DNA of 64,000 nt, taken from the NCBI RefSeq assembly GCF_017377775.1, contig NZ_JAFVLN010000005.1, forward strand, positions 62,001 to 126,000, given 5' to 3'. Both the position numbers and the translations under genes were made by a program. Shown here piece by piece: positions 52,214 to 60,677 of this stretch (position 1 is the first letter of the stretch; the number at the start of each line of letters is the position of its first letter). Under the pieces are notes generated by a model. It ran no database searches. It worked only from the letters and a program-made list of their open reading frames with translations, and was not told where the DNA came from. The stretch comes from Streptomyces sp. VRA16 Mangrove soil. Its GTDB lineage: Bacteria; Actinomycetota; Actinomycetes; Streptomycetales; Streptomycetaceae.

Positions 52214-53218
52214 ATGTCTCAGCAGATCAGGACCGCCACCGGCGGCCACAGCAGAATCCTCGGCATCGGCGGCTACCGGCCACGCAGGGTGGTGTCGAAC
52301 GACGAAATGTGCGCGCGGGTCGACTCGTCCCCGGAGTGGATCGAGAGCCGCAGCGGCATCCGCGAGCGGCGGTTCGCGCAGCCGGACGAGACGCTGGCGG
52401 TGATGGCGGTGGCCGCGGCGGGCAAAGCGCTGGCGCACGCCGGAGCCCTGCCGGACCAGGTCGATCTCGTTCTGGTGGCGAGCATGTCGAACCTGGTGCA
52501 GACCCCGCCCCTGTCGGTCCGGGTGGCCGAGGCGCTCGGTGCGCACCACGCCGCGGGGGTGGACGTCTCGGCCGCCTGCGCGGGGTTCTGCCATGCGCTG
52601 GCCCTCGCCTCGGACGCGGTGTCGGCCGGCAGCGCCAGGCACGTACTGGTGATCGGTACGGAGCGGATGACGGACATCGTCGACCCCCTGGACCGGAGCG
52701 TGTCGGTGCTGTTCGCCGACGGTGCGGGCGCGGCGGTCGTCGGCCCGTCCTCGACGCCCGGGATCGGACCGGTGGTGCGCGGTGCGGCGGGCCGCTACGA
52801 GCGGGCGCTGAGCATGAGCGCGAGCTGGGGCGAGTTCGCCGCCGACCCGGCACCGGGGCGGCGTCCGTGGATGCGCATGGACGGACGCCGGGTGTTCCGC
52901 TGGGCCATGGAGGAGGTGGCGCCGCAGGCCCGCCACGCGCTGACGGCGGCGGGCGTGGAACCGGCCGCGCTCGACGTCTTCGTTCCGCACCAGGCGAACC
53001 TGCGGATGATCGAGCTGATGGCCGAGCGGCTGGGTCTGGGGGCCGGGACCGCGGTCGCCCGGGACGTGGTGCGCTCGGGCAACACCTCGGCGGCTTCCGT
53101 GCCGTTGGCGCTGGAGACGCTGTTGACGGACGGCTCCGCGGGCAGCGGTGACACGGCTCTGCTGCTCGGCTTCGGCGCGGGGCTCAACTTCGCCGGACAG
53201 GTGGTGGAGCTGCCGTGA
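52214..53218 (+). CDS. KSIII (FabH-like) priming ketosynthase
   Basis: 334 aa from ATG 52214 (GGGAG site). FabH architecture with the full triad: Cys in VDVSAACAGFCHALALASDA near residue 121, His in VFVPHQANLRMIELMAERLG, and Asn in VRSGNTSAASVPLALETLL. It catalyses the first condensation of a short acyl-CoA primer with malonyl-ACP 2. This is the hallmark of type II PKS using non-acetate starters such as butyrate-derived units. Its TGA overlaps the flavin reductase GTG. Confidence 0.92.
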   Translation: MSQQIRTATGGHSRILGIGGYRPRRVVSNDEMCARVDSSPEWIESRSGIRERRFAQPDETLAVMAVAAAGKALAHAGALPDQVDLVLVASMSNLVQTPPLSVRVAEALGAHHAAGVDVSAACAGFCHALALASDAVSAGSARHVLVIGTERMTDIVDPLDRSVSVLFADGAGAAVVGPSSTPGIGPVVRGAAGRYERALSMSASWGEFAADPAPGRRPWMRMDGRRVFRWAMEEVAPQARHALTAAGVEPAALDVFVPHQANLRMIELMAERLGLGAGTAVARDVVRSGNTSAASVPLALETLLTDGSAGSGDTALLLGFGAGLNFAGQVVELP

Positions 53219-53712
53219 GCGAGCGTACGGAGACGATGCGGGCGCCGGCCGCCGAGGCGTTCCGGTCCGCGATGGCCCGCTTCCCGGCCGGTGTCGTGGT
53301 CGTCACGACCCGGGGCGCGCGCGGGGAGCCGCGCGGATTCACGGCGAGTTCGTTCTGTTCGGTGTCGCTGGATCCGCCGTTGGTGCTGGTCTGCCTGGCG
53401 AACACGGCGGACTCCTATGCGGCGTTCGCGGACTGCGGTCATTTCGCGGTGAGCATGCTGGGGCCCGAACACCGGCCGCTGGCGCAGCGGTTCGCGACGA
53501 AGGGCGCCGACAAGTTCGCGCCCGACGGCCTGTCGCACACGCCGAGCGGGCTGCCGGTGGTGGCGGGCGCGTTGGTGGAGCTGGACTGCGCGGTGGACGC
53601 GCGGCACCCGGCCGGGGATCACACGATCCTGGTCGGCCGGGTGTCGGGGGTGCGGCTGGGGGACGGTTCTCCCCTGGTCTATTACGAGCGGAATTTCCGG
53701 TCTCTGGCCTGA
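53215..53712 (+). CDS. NAD(P)H:flavin oxidoreductase (ActVB-like)
   Basis: 165 aa from GTG 53215. Short-chain flavin reductase motifs are AEAFRSAMARFPAGVVVVTT, GFTASSFCSVSLDPPLVLVC, HFAVSMLGPEHRPLAQRFAT and HTILVGRVSGVRLGDGSPLV. It supplies reduced FMN to two-component monooxygenases; here the probable client is the hydroxylase at 41517. The reductase is co-translated with KSIII rather than with its presumed oxygenase partner 12 kb away. Confidence 0.88.
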   Translation: MSERTETMRAPAAEAFRSAMARFPAGVVVVTTRGARGEPRGFTASSFCSVSLDPPLVLVCLANTADSYAAFADCGHFAVSMLGPEHRPLAQRFATKGADKFAPDGLSHTPSGLPVVAGALVELDCAVDARHPAGDHTILVGRVSGVRLGDGSPLVYYERNFRSLA

Positions 53713-53719
53713 GAGCAGG

Positions 53720-54541
53720 TCAGGCGAGGGCGCCGACCGCTGCGGGCCTCGGTGCGACGCTGTCGTCGTCGAGGTCCGTGTCCCCGCTGAGCACGGCGAG
53801 TTGCAGCCGCTGCAGGCGCGCACCGGGCTCCAGGCCGAGGCCGTCCACCATGCGTTCCCGCAGTCGCTGAAAGGCGGCCAGGGCGTCCTGCCGGCGCCCG
53901 CAGCGGTAGAGCGCGATCATCAACTGGGCGTGCAGATCCTCGTGGTACGGGTACTGCGAGACCAGCGCCGACAGTTCGCTGACCGCCTCACGGTGCCGAC
54001 CGAGCCGCAGGTCGCCCTCGACGCAGCGCTCGATCATGCCGAGGCGGCACTCCTCCATGCGGACCGCCTCTGAGCGCAGTAGCGGGCCGTGCTCGATGTC
54101 GGCGAGCAGGGGGCCGCGCCAGAGTTTCAGCGCCGTACGGAAGTGGCCGACCGCGCCGCTGATATCGCCCTTGAGTTCCGCGGCACGTCCGGCGGAGGCA
54201 AGGCTGCGGAATTCCCACAGATCCACCCTGCTGTTCTCCTCGACGTTGAATACATAACCGCACGGCCAGGTCATGAGCAGGTTCTGTGAGACATGCGTGA
54301 CGGTGCACCCGCCCATCGACGCCAGGGACTTACGCAGTTGCAACACGTACGTCTGCAGCGTGGTGAGGGCGCTGCGCGGAGGTTCGTCACCCCACAATTC
54401 CGTGAGCAGCGAATTGACCGTCACCAGCTTGCTTTCGTTGAGCAGCAGGAGTGCCAGGACTTTACGTGGTTTACGCGCCGAGGGGATATCGCTCCGGCCA
54501 TTCCAGCTGACCGACAGCGGGCCCATGAGTCGCATTTCCAT
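53720..54541 (-). CDS. SARP-family activator 2
   Basis: 273 aa from ATG 54541 (GGAGGAAAGCT directly before it). It has a winged helix (MEMRLMGPLSVSWNGRSDIP, ARKPRKVLALLLLNESKLVT, LLTELWGDEPPRSALTTLQT) and a BTAD domain with TPR-like helices ending at VVDGLGLEPGARLQRLQLA-type sequence. It resembles SARP 1 in size and layout but diverges in the recognition-helix flanks (QKLRKSLASMGGCTVTHV-like region). Its codons are less GC-biased than those of its neighbours. It converges on the flavin reductase gene. Two SARPs in one cluster suggest a cascade or redundancy. Confidence 0.88.
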   Translation of the reverse strand: MEMRLMGPLSVSWNGRSDIPSARKPRKVLALLLLNESKLVTVNSLLTELWGDEPPRSALTTLQTYVLQLRKSLASMGGCTVTHVSQNLLMTWPCGYVFNVEENSRVDLWEFRSLASAGRAAELKGDISGAVGHFRTALKLWRGPLLADIEHGPLLRSEAVRMEECRLGMIERCVEGDLRLGRHREAVSELSALVSQYPYHEDLHAQLMIALYRCGRRQDALAAFQRLRERMVDGLGLEPGARLQRLQLAVLSGDTDLDDDSVAPRPAAVGALA

Positions 54542-54692
54542 AGCTTTCCTCCGTAAACGGCGTTCGCAAGCGTTCAAGCCACGGGAAACCTCTCGCTTTC
54601 AACCAGTCGCAGAGTAGGCGGCACTTCATTGAGGGAATGTTAAATGTGACCCAAGTCACGAGAAGTGGGGGTGACTGTTTCTGGACCACTAA

Positions 54693-54724
54693 ATGCGGCC
54701 CGCCAGTGTTTCGGCGGGCCGCAT
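54693..54724. terminator. Hairpin terminator after the MFS gene
   Basis: ATGCGGCCCGCC and GGCGGGCCGCAT form a perfect 12-bp stem with an 8-base loop, 19 bp after the stop of the leftward MFS gene. Confidence 0.75.
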
Positions 54725-54742
54725 CGAGGGAAGGTGGATTTT

Positions 54743-56194
54743 TCAGTTTCGGGGTTTTCCGGGTGCCGCGAAGGCGGCAACGACGCCGACCGCCGCGATC
54801 CCCGCGCCGACGGCGAAGGCCAGCGCGTATCCCGAGGCATATGCGTGACGCACGGCGTCGGCCGTCGGTTTCACGCCGTCGAGGAGTCCGCCGACCCGGG
54901 TCGTGGCCACGGCGGCCAGAATCGCGAGGCCGAGCGCGCCGCCCAACTGCCGGGTGGCGTTGAGGAGTCCGGAGGCCAGGCCCGCCTGGTGCGGCGGGAC
55001 ACCGGCGACACCCGCGATGGCGGACGCCGACATCGAGATGCCCTGCCCGGCGCCGAGCACGATCGTGGGGCCGAGGAGCGCGGCGGCGAAGGTGGCGTGC
55101 TCGTCGATCCCGGCGAGCCAGAGCAGCCCGCCTGCGGTCAGTGCCATTCCGGCCACGAGCGTGGTCCGCGCACCGACCCTGCGGACGAGCGGGGCGGAGA
55201 ACTGCGCCGCGACCATGATCGAGACGGCCAGCGGCAGGTACGCGAAACCGGTGCGCAGCGGGCTGTAGTCGCGCACTTGGTGCAGGAAGAGCGTGAGGAA
55301 GTAGAACATGCTGAACAGCGCGGCGCCGCTGGTGGCCGCCACCACGTTGGCTGCGGTGACGGAGCGGGAGCGGAAGATGCCGAGCGGCATCAGGGGCTCC
55401 GCCGCGAACCGTGCCTCGATCACCACGAAGGCGCCGAGGAGCAGCAGTCCGACGACGAGCGGGACCAGTGTGCGGGCGGAGTCCCAGCCGTGCGGCCCGC
55501 TCTGCACGATGCCGAAGACGAGGACGACGAGTCCCGCGGTGACCGCGAGGGCGCCGGGCACGTCGAGCCGCTTGCCCGAGCCCTCGTGCCGCAGCTCGGT
55601 GATGACCCAGGCGACCCCGGCGAACAGCACGACCCCGATGGGGATGTTGACGAACAGGATCCAGCGCCAGGACAGCCAGTCGGTGAGGACGCCGCCGGCC
55701 AGCGCCCCGAAGGCGCCGCCCGCGCCGGACACCGCGCCCCACGCCCCGAACGCCTTGTGGCGCTGGTGGGGGTCGGTGAACGTGGTGCCCAGGACGGCGA
55801 GGGTGGTGGGAGCGATGACGGCGGCGGCCAGGCCCTGGACGGCACGGGCGGTGACCAGCGTGCCGGCGTTCTGGCTGATGCCGCCGACCAGGCTGGCGAG
55901 GGTGAACAGCACGATCCCGGTCAGGAACACGCGCCGACGCCCGAAGAGGTCGGCGATCCGACCGCCCAGCAGCAGGAATCCGGCGAAGGTGATGGTGTAG
56001 GCGTTGACGACCCACTGGAGGCTGCTGGCGCTGAAGCCCAGGCTGCTCTGGATGGCCGGCAGGGCGACGTTGACGACGGCGACGCTGAGCGTGACCAGGA
56101 ACTGGGCGAGGCAGCAGACGGCGAGGACGAGCCCGAGCCGGGGTGACGCCGCGGGGCGGGCGGTCTCGGTGGTTTCCGTGACGTGAGCGGTCAT
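54743..56194 (-). CDS. MFS efflux transporter, DHA2 (14-TM) family
   Basis: 483 aa from ATG 56194. About fourteen membrane helices. Signature stretches are ALPAIQSSLGFSASSLQWVV, LLLGGRIADLFGRRRVFLTG (motif A), ARAVQGLAAAVIAPTTLAVL (motif C-like) and SWRWILFVNIPIGVVL. DHA2 proteins export drugs and secondary metabolites by proton antiport, and this one is the likely product exporter. Its ATG overlaps the stop of the FrnE-like gene, so the two are made together. Confidence 0.88.
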   Translation of the reverse strand: MTAHVTETTETARPAASPRLGLVLAVCCLAQFLVTLSVAVVNVALPAIQSSLGFSASSLQWVVNAYTITFAGFLLLGGRIADLFGRRRVFLTGIVLFTLASLVGGISQNAGTLVTARAVQGLAAAVIAPTTLAVLGTTFTDPHQRHKAFGAWGAVSGAGGAFGALAGGVLTDWLSWRWILFVNIPIGVVLFAGVAWVITELRHEGSGKRLDVPGALAVTAGLVVLVFGIVQSGPHGWDSARTLVPLVVGLLLLGAFVVIEARFAAEPLMPLGIFRSRSVTAANVVAATSGAALFSMFYFLTLFLHQVRDYSPLRTGFAYLPLAVSIMVAAQFSAPLVRRVGARTTLVAGMALTAGGLLWLAGIDEHATFAAALLGPTIVLGAGQGISMSASAIAGVAGVPPHQAGLASGLLNATRQLGGALGLAILAAVATTRVGGLLDGVKPTADAVRHAYASGYALAFAVGAGIAAVGVVAAFAAPGKPRN

Positions 56195-56835
56195 CGGGGA
56201 ACAGTGCTCCTTCGCAGGAGGTCGGTGAGGGTCTCGACGGGCTGGGCGCCCGACGTCACGTAGGTCTCGGCGAAGACGAAGGACGGCACGGCCGACACCC
56301 CGAGGCGTGCCGCGCGGTCCTCGTCCTCGCGCACGGCGTCCGCGTAGTCGTCGCCGTCCAGCGTCTTGCCCACCTCCGCGGCGTCGAGGCCCGATTCCGT
56401 GCCGAGCCGGACGAGGGTGTCGCGGTCGGCGAGCGAGGCGCCTTCGGCGGTGTAGGCGCGCATCAGCCGTTCCTGGAACGGCTCGGCCAGGTCCCGGTCG
56501 GCGGCGAGGTGCACGACGCGGTGCGCGTCGAAGGTGTTCACGGGGCGCGCCTTGTCCAGGTGGTACTCCAACCCCTCGGCGGCGGCGGTCGCGGTGACGC
56601 CCGCGAGGAGTTGCGCCGCGTGCTCGGGGGGAATGCCCTGGCGGCGCAGCATGCGCTCGGCGATGGTCTCGTCGATGTCCTTCGGAGTGGTCGGATCGAG
56701 TTCGAAACTCCGCCACCGCACACGCACCGAGTCACGGTGCTCGAAGTCCGCGAGGGCGGCTTCGAACTTCCGCTTCCCGATGAAGCACCAGGGGCAGATG
56801 ACGTCGGACCAGATCTCCACTGTGATCTCGTTCAC
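56191..56835 (-). CDS. DsbA-family oxidoreductase, FrnE-like
   Basis: 214 aa from GTG 56835. Thioredoxin-fold start ITVEIWSDVICPWCFIGKRK with the CPWC redox pair, helical insert (AERMLRRQGIPPEHAAQLLA), then RPVNTFDAHRVVHLAADRDL and the cis-Pro region LGVSAVPSFVFAETYVTSGA. The family takes its name from frenolicin FrnE, and members also serve in oxidative-stress tolerance. It is co-translated with the exporter and divergent from an HxlR regulator, so a role in resisting a redox-active quinone product is a reasonable inference. Confidence 0.85.
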   Translation of the reverse strand: MNEITVEIWSDVICPWCFIGKRKFEAALADFEHRDSVRVRWRSFELDPTTPKDIDETIAERMLRRQGIPPEHAAQLLAGVTATAAAEGLEYHLDKARPVNTFDAHRVVHLAADRDLAEPFQERLMRAYTAEGASLADRDTLVRLGTESGLDAAEVGKTLDGDDYADAVREDEDRAARLGVSAVPSFVFAETYVTSGAQPVETLTDLLRRSTVPR

Positions 56836-56876
56836 ACGGCTAACTCTAGGTTGTCGGCTTTCTCTGAGTAAGGGCA

Positions 56877-56888
56877 TACCTCGGGGTA
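56877..56888. promoter_or_regulatory. Candidate HxlR operator
   Basis: TACCTCGGGGTA is a short palindrome (TACC/GGTA) in the 63-bp divergent gap between the FrnE-like and HxlR genes, 11 bp before the HxlR ATG. Candidate only. Confidence 0.3.
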
Positions 56889-56898
56889 AGCTCAGGTC

Positions 56899-57294
56899 AT
56901 GGACGTAGGAGTGCAGGCAGCGCGCAAGGGGCCCGACCCGGCGAGTGACGTATTCAACAGCGACTGCCCGGGTCGCACGGTGCTCGACCACGTCACCAGC
57001 CGCTGGGGGGTGTTGATCCTGGCCTCGCTGCGCGAGGGCCCGTTGCGCTTCTACGAGCTGCGGGACCGCATCGGCGGCATCAGCGAGAAGATGCTCTCCC
57101 AGAACCTGCGGGTGCTCGGCCGCGACGGTCTGGTGGCCCGCGAGGTCGAGCCCGCGGTGCCGCCGAAGGTGTCCTACCGGCTGACGCCCCTGGGCAGCGG
57201 CCTCGCCGGGCCGCTGCAGGGTCTCCTCGACTGGGTCTCCGGCCACACGCACGACATCGTGGCGGCGCAGCGCAATCACGACGCCCAGGGCTGA
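56899..57294 (+). CDS. HxlR-family (MarR-like) redox/quinone-responsive regulator
   Basis: 131 aa from ATG 56899. The HxlR winged helix reads FNSDCPGRTVLDHVTSRWGV, LILASLREGPLRFYELRDRI, GGISEKMLSQNLRVLGRDGL and VSYRLTPLGSGLAGPLQGLL. The conserved N-terminal Cys (residue 22) is the sensing residue in YodB/QorR-type members that respond to quinones or thiol oxidants. The divergent position suggests control of the FrnE-like protein and exporter. Its 3' end overlaps the convergent ABC gene by 19 bp. Confidence 0.87.
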   Translation: MDVGVQAARKGPDPASDVFNSDCPGRTVLDHVTSRWGVLILASLREGPLRFYELRDRIGGISEKMLSQNLRVLGRDGLVAREVEPAVPPKVSYRLTPLGSGLAGPLQGLLDWVSGHTHDIVAAQRNHDAQG

Positions 57295-58841
57295 CTTTCG
57301 CTCAACACCGGTGCCGCGTCGACGAGTTCACGCGTGTACGGATGCTCGGGCGTGACCAGTACCTGCCGGGCCGGGCCCTGCTCGACCAGTCTCCCCGCGC
57401 GCATCACCGCGACACGGTCGCACAACTCCCGCACCACGCCCAGGTCGTGCGAGATGAGCAGCACGGCAAGACCGAGGTCGGCGCGCAGCGCGGCGAGCAG
57501 TTCCAGGATCCGGGCCTGGGCGGACACGTCGAGCGCCGAGACCGGTTCGTCGCAGACGAGCAGGCTCGGTGCGGGGGCGAGGGCGCGGGCGATGGCGACC
57601 CGCTGGCGCTGGCCGCCGGAGAGTTCGGCGGGCCGACGGTCCAGGAGCGTGCGGCTCAGCGCCACCTGGTCAAGGAGTTCGGCCACCCGGAGCCGCCGTG
57701 TGCGGCGGTCGCCGATCCCCTGCGCGCGCAGCGGCTCCTCCACGCTTCTGCGCACGCTCCAGCGCGGGTCCAGTGCGGCGTACGGGCTCTGCTGCACCAG
57801 TTGGGCGCGGTCGCCGGACCGCTCCACCGCCAGGTGGACCGAGCCCGAGGTGGGCCGGTCGAGGCCGGTCACCAGCCGGGCGGTGGTGGACTTCCCGCTG
57901 CCCGACTCCCCTACGAGACCGAAGACTTCGCCGTGCCCGACGACGAACGACACCCCGTCGACGGCCCGGTGCCCGCCCGCGTACTCCTTGGTCAGCGCCT
58001 CGACGACGAGCAGCGGCGTGGTGCGTCGGGCGGCCGGGCGGTGCGGCGGGCCCGACGCTCGGCGTGCGGCGGCGACGAGGCTTTGCGTGTAGGCGTGCCG
58101 GGGCCGCTCCAGGACGTCCGCTGCGGGGCCGCACTCGACGACGCGTCCGCCGGACATCACCGCGATCCGGTCGGCCCGCCCCGCGGCGACGGCCAGGTCG
58201 TGGGTGATGAACAGGACCGCGGTGCCCCGCTCGGCCACCAGAGCGCCGAGCCGGTCCAGGATGCGGCGCTGCACGGTGACGTCGAGGGCGCTCGTGGGCT
58301 CGTCGGCGATCAGCAGCCGGGGCCGGCACGCCAGGGCGGCGGCGATCAGGGCGCGCTGGCGCTGTCCGCCGGAGAGTTCGTGCGGGTGGGCGCGGGCGCA
58401 GCGTTCGGGATCGCCCAGGCCCGCCTCGGCCAGCAGGTCCACTGCCTGCCGCCGGGCCGCCGACCGCCCGGCGCGCCCGTGGACGCGCAGCGCCTCCGCG
58501 ACCTGGTCACCGACCCGCTGCACCGGGTCGAGGGAAGCCGCCGGGTCCTGCGGCACGAACCCGACGGCGGCGCCCCGCAGGCTGCGCAGGGCGCGCTCCG
58601 GCAGGGCCACCGTGTCCTGCCCGGCCACCAGCGCCCGCCCCGCGTCGATGCGACCGCCGGGCGGGAGCAGGCCGATCACGGCGTGCGCGAGGGTGCTCTT
58701 GCCGGAGCCGGACTCGCCGACGACCGCGACGACTTCGCCCGCCCCGACCGTCAGATCCACGTCCTTCAGTGCGCGTTCGGGTCCGTACGAGACGGTGAGC
58801 CCCTGGACGTCGAGTGCCGGTTCACCGGTCCCCGTGGTCAT
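57276..58841 (-). CDS. Fused two-domain ABC ATPase of an oligopeptide/nickel-type importer
   Basis: 521 aa from ATG 58841. Two complete ATPase halves in one chain (DppD-DppF fusion). The first has Walker A VVGESGSGKSTLAHAV, signature ELSGGQRQRALIAAAL and Walker B RLLIADEPTSALD. The second has GLVGESGSGKSTTARLV, ELSGGQRQRVAIARAL and LLVCDEPVSALDVSAQ. It powers the permeases encoded just upstream. It overlaps the DppC-like gene by 20 bp and ends inside the convergent HxlR gene. Confidence 0.92.
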   Translation of the reverse strand: MTTGTGEPALDVQGLTVSYGPERALKDVDLTVGAGEVVAVVGESGSGKSTLAHAVIGLLPPGGRIDAGRALVAGQDTVALPERALRSLRGAAVGFVPQDPAASLDPVQRVGDQVAEALRVHGRAGRSAARRQAVDLLAEAGLGDPERCARAHPHELSGGQRQRALIAAALACRPRLLIADEPTSALDVTVQRRILDRLGALVAERGTAVLFITHDLAVAAGRADRIAVMSGGRVVECGPAADVLERPRHAYTQSLVAAARRASGPPHRPAARRTTPLLVVEALTKEYAGGHRAVDGVSFVVGHGEVFGLVGESGSGKSTTARLVTGLDRPTSGSVHLAVERSGDRAQLVQQSPYAALDPRWSVRRSVEEPLRAQGIGDRRTRRLRVAELLDQVALSRTLLDRRPAELSGGQRQRVAIARALAPAPSLLVCDEPVSALDVSAQARILELLAALRADLGLAVLLISHDLGVVRELCDRVAVMRAGRLVEQGPARQVLVTPEHPYTRELVDAAPVLSESQPWAS

Positions 58842-59703
58842 CCCTGTCCTCCCGTTCAAGAGCCCGGCCCGCCCGGTTGGCGGCGAGGATCACGCCGGCG
58901 AGTACCAGGCCCGGCAGTGTGGTCAGCCACCACGCGGTGGCGAGGTAGTCGCGGCCGGCCGCGATCAGCGCACCCCACTCGGGTTGCGGGGGCGGGGCAC
59001 CGAAGCCCAGGAAGTCGAGGGCGGCGACGTTGAGCACGGACGTGCCGAACTCGAGCGCCGCCAGCACCAGGACGGGAGCCGCCGAGTTGGGCAGGATGTG
59101 CCGCAGCAGGACGGCGCCGGGACGCACCCCGGCCAGGCGTGCCGCCGCCACGTAGTCGGCGGAACGCACCCGCAGCACCTCGGCCCGCGACACTCGGGCG
59201 ATGCCCGCCACGCCGCTGACCCCGACGGCCACGGCCACCTGCACGGTGCCGAAGCCGAGGGCCGAGACGACAGCGAGGGACAGAAGCAGTCCCGGCAGCG
59301 CGAGCAGGACGTCGACACACCGCATCACCGCGCCGTCGAGCCATCCGCCGACCGTCCCCGCGACGGCGCCCAGGACCGTCCCGGCCAGCAGGCCGACCGC
59401 GACGGCCAGCAGCGCGGCGCGCAGCGAGGCGCTGGTCCCGTACACCACACGGGCGAAGACGTCCCGGCCGAGGTGGTCGGTGCCGAACCAGTGGTCGCCA
59501 CCGGGTGGCAGCAGGCGGTGTACCGGGTCGGCCTCGAACGGGCCGTGCCCGGCGAACCACGCCGGGCGCACCGCCCACAGCAGGACGAGAAGCAGCACGA
59601 ACAGCGACAGGGCGAGGCCGGGTTGGCGCAGGACCGCCGGCCCACGGCGTGTCCTGCGTGCGGCCGCGCCGGCCACGGCCTTCTCGTCCACGACAGCCGT
59701 CAC
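58822..59703 (-). CDS. ABC permease, DppC-like
   Basis: 293 aa from GTG 59703. About six membrane helices. It has the DppC-type N-terminal motif HWFGTDHLGRDVFARVVYGT and the cytoplasmic EAA loop (DYVAAARLAGVRPGAVLLRH, ILPNSAAPVLVLAALEFGTS). It forms the heterodimeric channel with the DppB-like protein. It is translationally coupled at both ends within the five-gene leftward operon. Confidence 0.9.
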   Translation of the reverse strand: MTAVVDEKAVAGAAARRTRRGPAVLRQPGLALSLFVLLLVLLWAVRPAWFAGHGPFEADPVHRLLPPGGDHWFGTDHLGRDVFARVVYGTSASLRAALLAVAVGLLAGTVLGAVAGTVGGWLDGAVMRCVDVLLALPGLLLSLAVVSALGFGTVQVAVAVGVSGVAGIARVSRAEVLRVRSADYVAAARLAGVRPGAVLLRHILPNSAAPVLVLAALEFGTSVLNVAALDFLGFGAPPPQPEWGALIAAGRDYLATAWWLTTLPGLVLAGVILAANRAGRALEREDRDDHGDR

Positions 59704-60674
59704 CGGCCCTCACCCGTCCCGACCGTGGCCGCCCGCGGATCGAGCAGCGGTATCACCAGATCCACCAGGAGGCTCGCCGCCGCGGTGGCGGCGGCCGTCA
59801 GGACGACGACGCCCTGCACCAGCGGCAGGTCCTGATCGGTGACGGCCTCCACCGCCACCCGCCCCAGGCCGTCGCGGGCGAACACCGTCTCGACGAGTAC
59901 CGCGCCCGACAACAGCTGTCCGGTGATCACGCCGAGCAGCGCGACCACCGGGACCGCCGCGTTGCGCAGGGCGTGCGCCAGGTGCAGCCGGGCCCTGCCC
60001 ACTCCGCGGGCGCGTGCCGCGTCGGCGTACGGCTGCGCCAGCGCGTGCCGCATGCCGCGGCCGAGGACCTGGGCGAGGACGCAGCCGACGGGCAGCGCCA
60101 GGGTCACCGCCGGCTGGAGCGCGCCTTCGAGCCCCTGGCCTCCGGTCGCCGGGAGCAGCCCCCAGCGGAAGGAGATCCACTGCATGAGCAGCAGTCCGAT
60201 CCAGAAGCTCGGCAGCCCCGCCCCGAGGGCGGGCAGCGAACCGGCGAGTCGGCGCAGCGGCGCCGAGCGCGGCCAACTCCCCGCCACCGCGAGGACGATG
60301 GCGACCGCGGCGGCGAGCGGCAGCGCCAGTGCGGCGACGGCCAGCGTCGGCGGCAGCGCCTCCAGAAGAGTCCGGCCCACCGACGCGCCGCTTCGCACCG
60401 AGAGCCCCAGGTCGCCGTGGAGCGCCCGGCCGAGCGATGACACGTACTGTTCGGCGGCCGACCGGTCGAACCCCAACCGGTGGCGCAGCGCGGCGAGTTG
60501 CGCCGGGTCCACCGCCGCCGCGTCCGCGCCGGACTCCCCCGCGAGCATGGTCTCCACGGGGTCGCTCGGCAGCAGGTACAGGACGGCGAACGAGAGCGTG
60601 TAGGCAGCCCAGACGACGAGAACCACCCGGGCGAGGCGCCGCACGAGATAGCGGACGAACACCGCACGGCCCAT
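59700..60674 (-). CDS. ABC permease, DppB-like
   Basis: 324 aa from ATG 60674. The N-terminal FVRYLVRRLARVVLVVWAAY and YLLPSDPVETMLAGESG-type start are typical of DppB/NikB permeases, as is the EAA loop (ADAARARGVGRARLHLAHAL, RNAAVPVVALLGVITGQLLS). Six helices. Located between the binding-protein and DppC-like genes with a 3-bp gap and a 4-bp overlap, respectively. Confidence 0.9.
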   Translation of the reverse strand: MGRAVFVRYLVRRLARVVLVVWAAYTLSFAVLYLLPSDPVETMLAGESGADAAAVDPAQLAALRHRLGFDRSAAEQYVSSLGRALHGDLGLSVRSGASVGRTLLEALPPTLAVAALALPLAAAVAIVLAVAGSWPRSAPLRRLAGSLPALGAGLPSFWIGLLLMQWISFRWGLLPATGGQGLEGALQPAVTLALPVGCVLAQVLGRGMRHALAQPYADAARARGVGRARLHLAHALRNAAVPVVALLGVITGQLLSGAVLVETVFARDGLGRVAVEAVTDQDLPLVQGVVVLTAAATAAASLLVDLVIPLLDPRAATVGTGEGR

Positions 60675-60677
60675 GAC

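Noticed and set aside
54665..56146. Long plus-strand open frames across the MFS gene
   Set aside because: They are Asp/Gly/Arg-rich shadows of a high-GC gene on the other strand; the minus frame has clear membrane helices and MFS motifs.
41153..57294. Cluster as a fatty-acid or aryl-polyene pathway
   Set aside because: The CLF has the Cys-to-Gln change, and aromatase/cyclase, ActIV-like cyclase and SARPs are present; dehydratase and enoyl reductase genes expected for aryl polyenes are absent.
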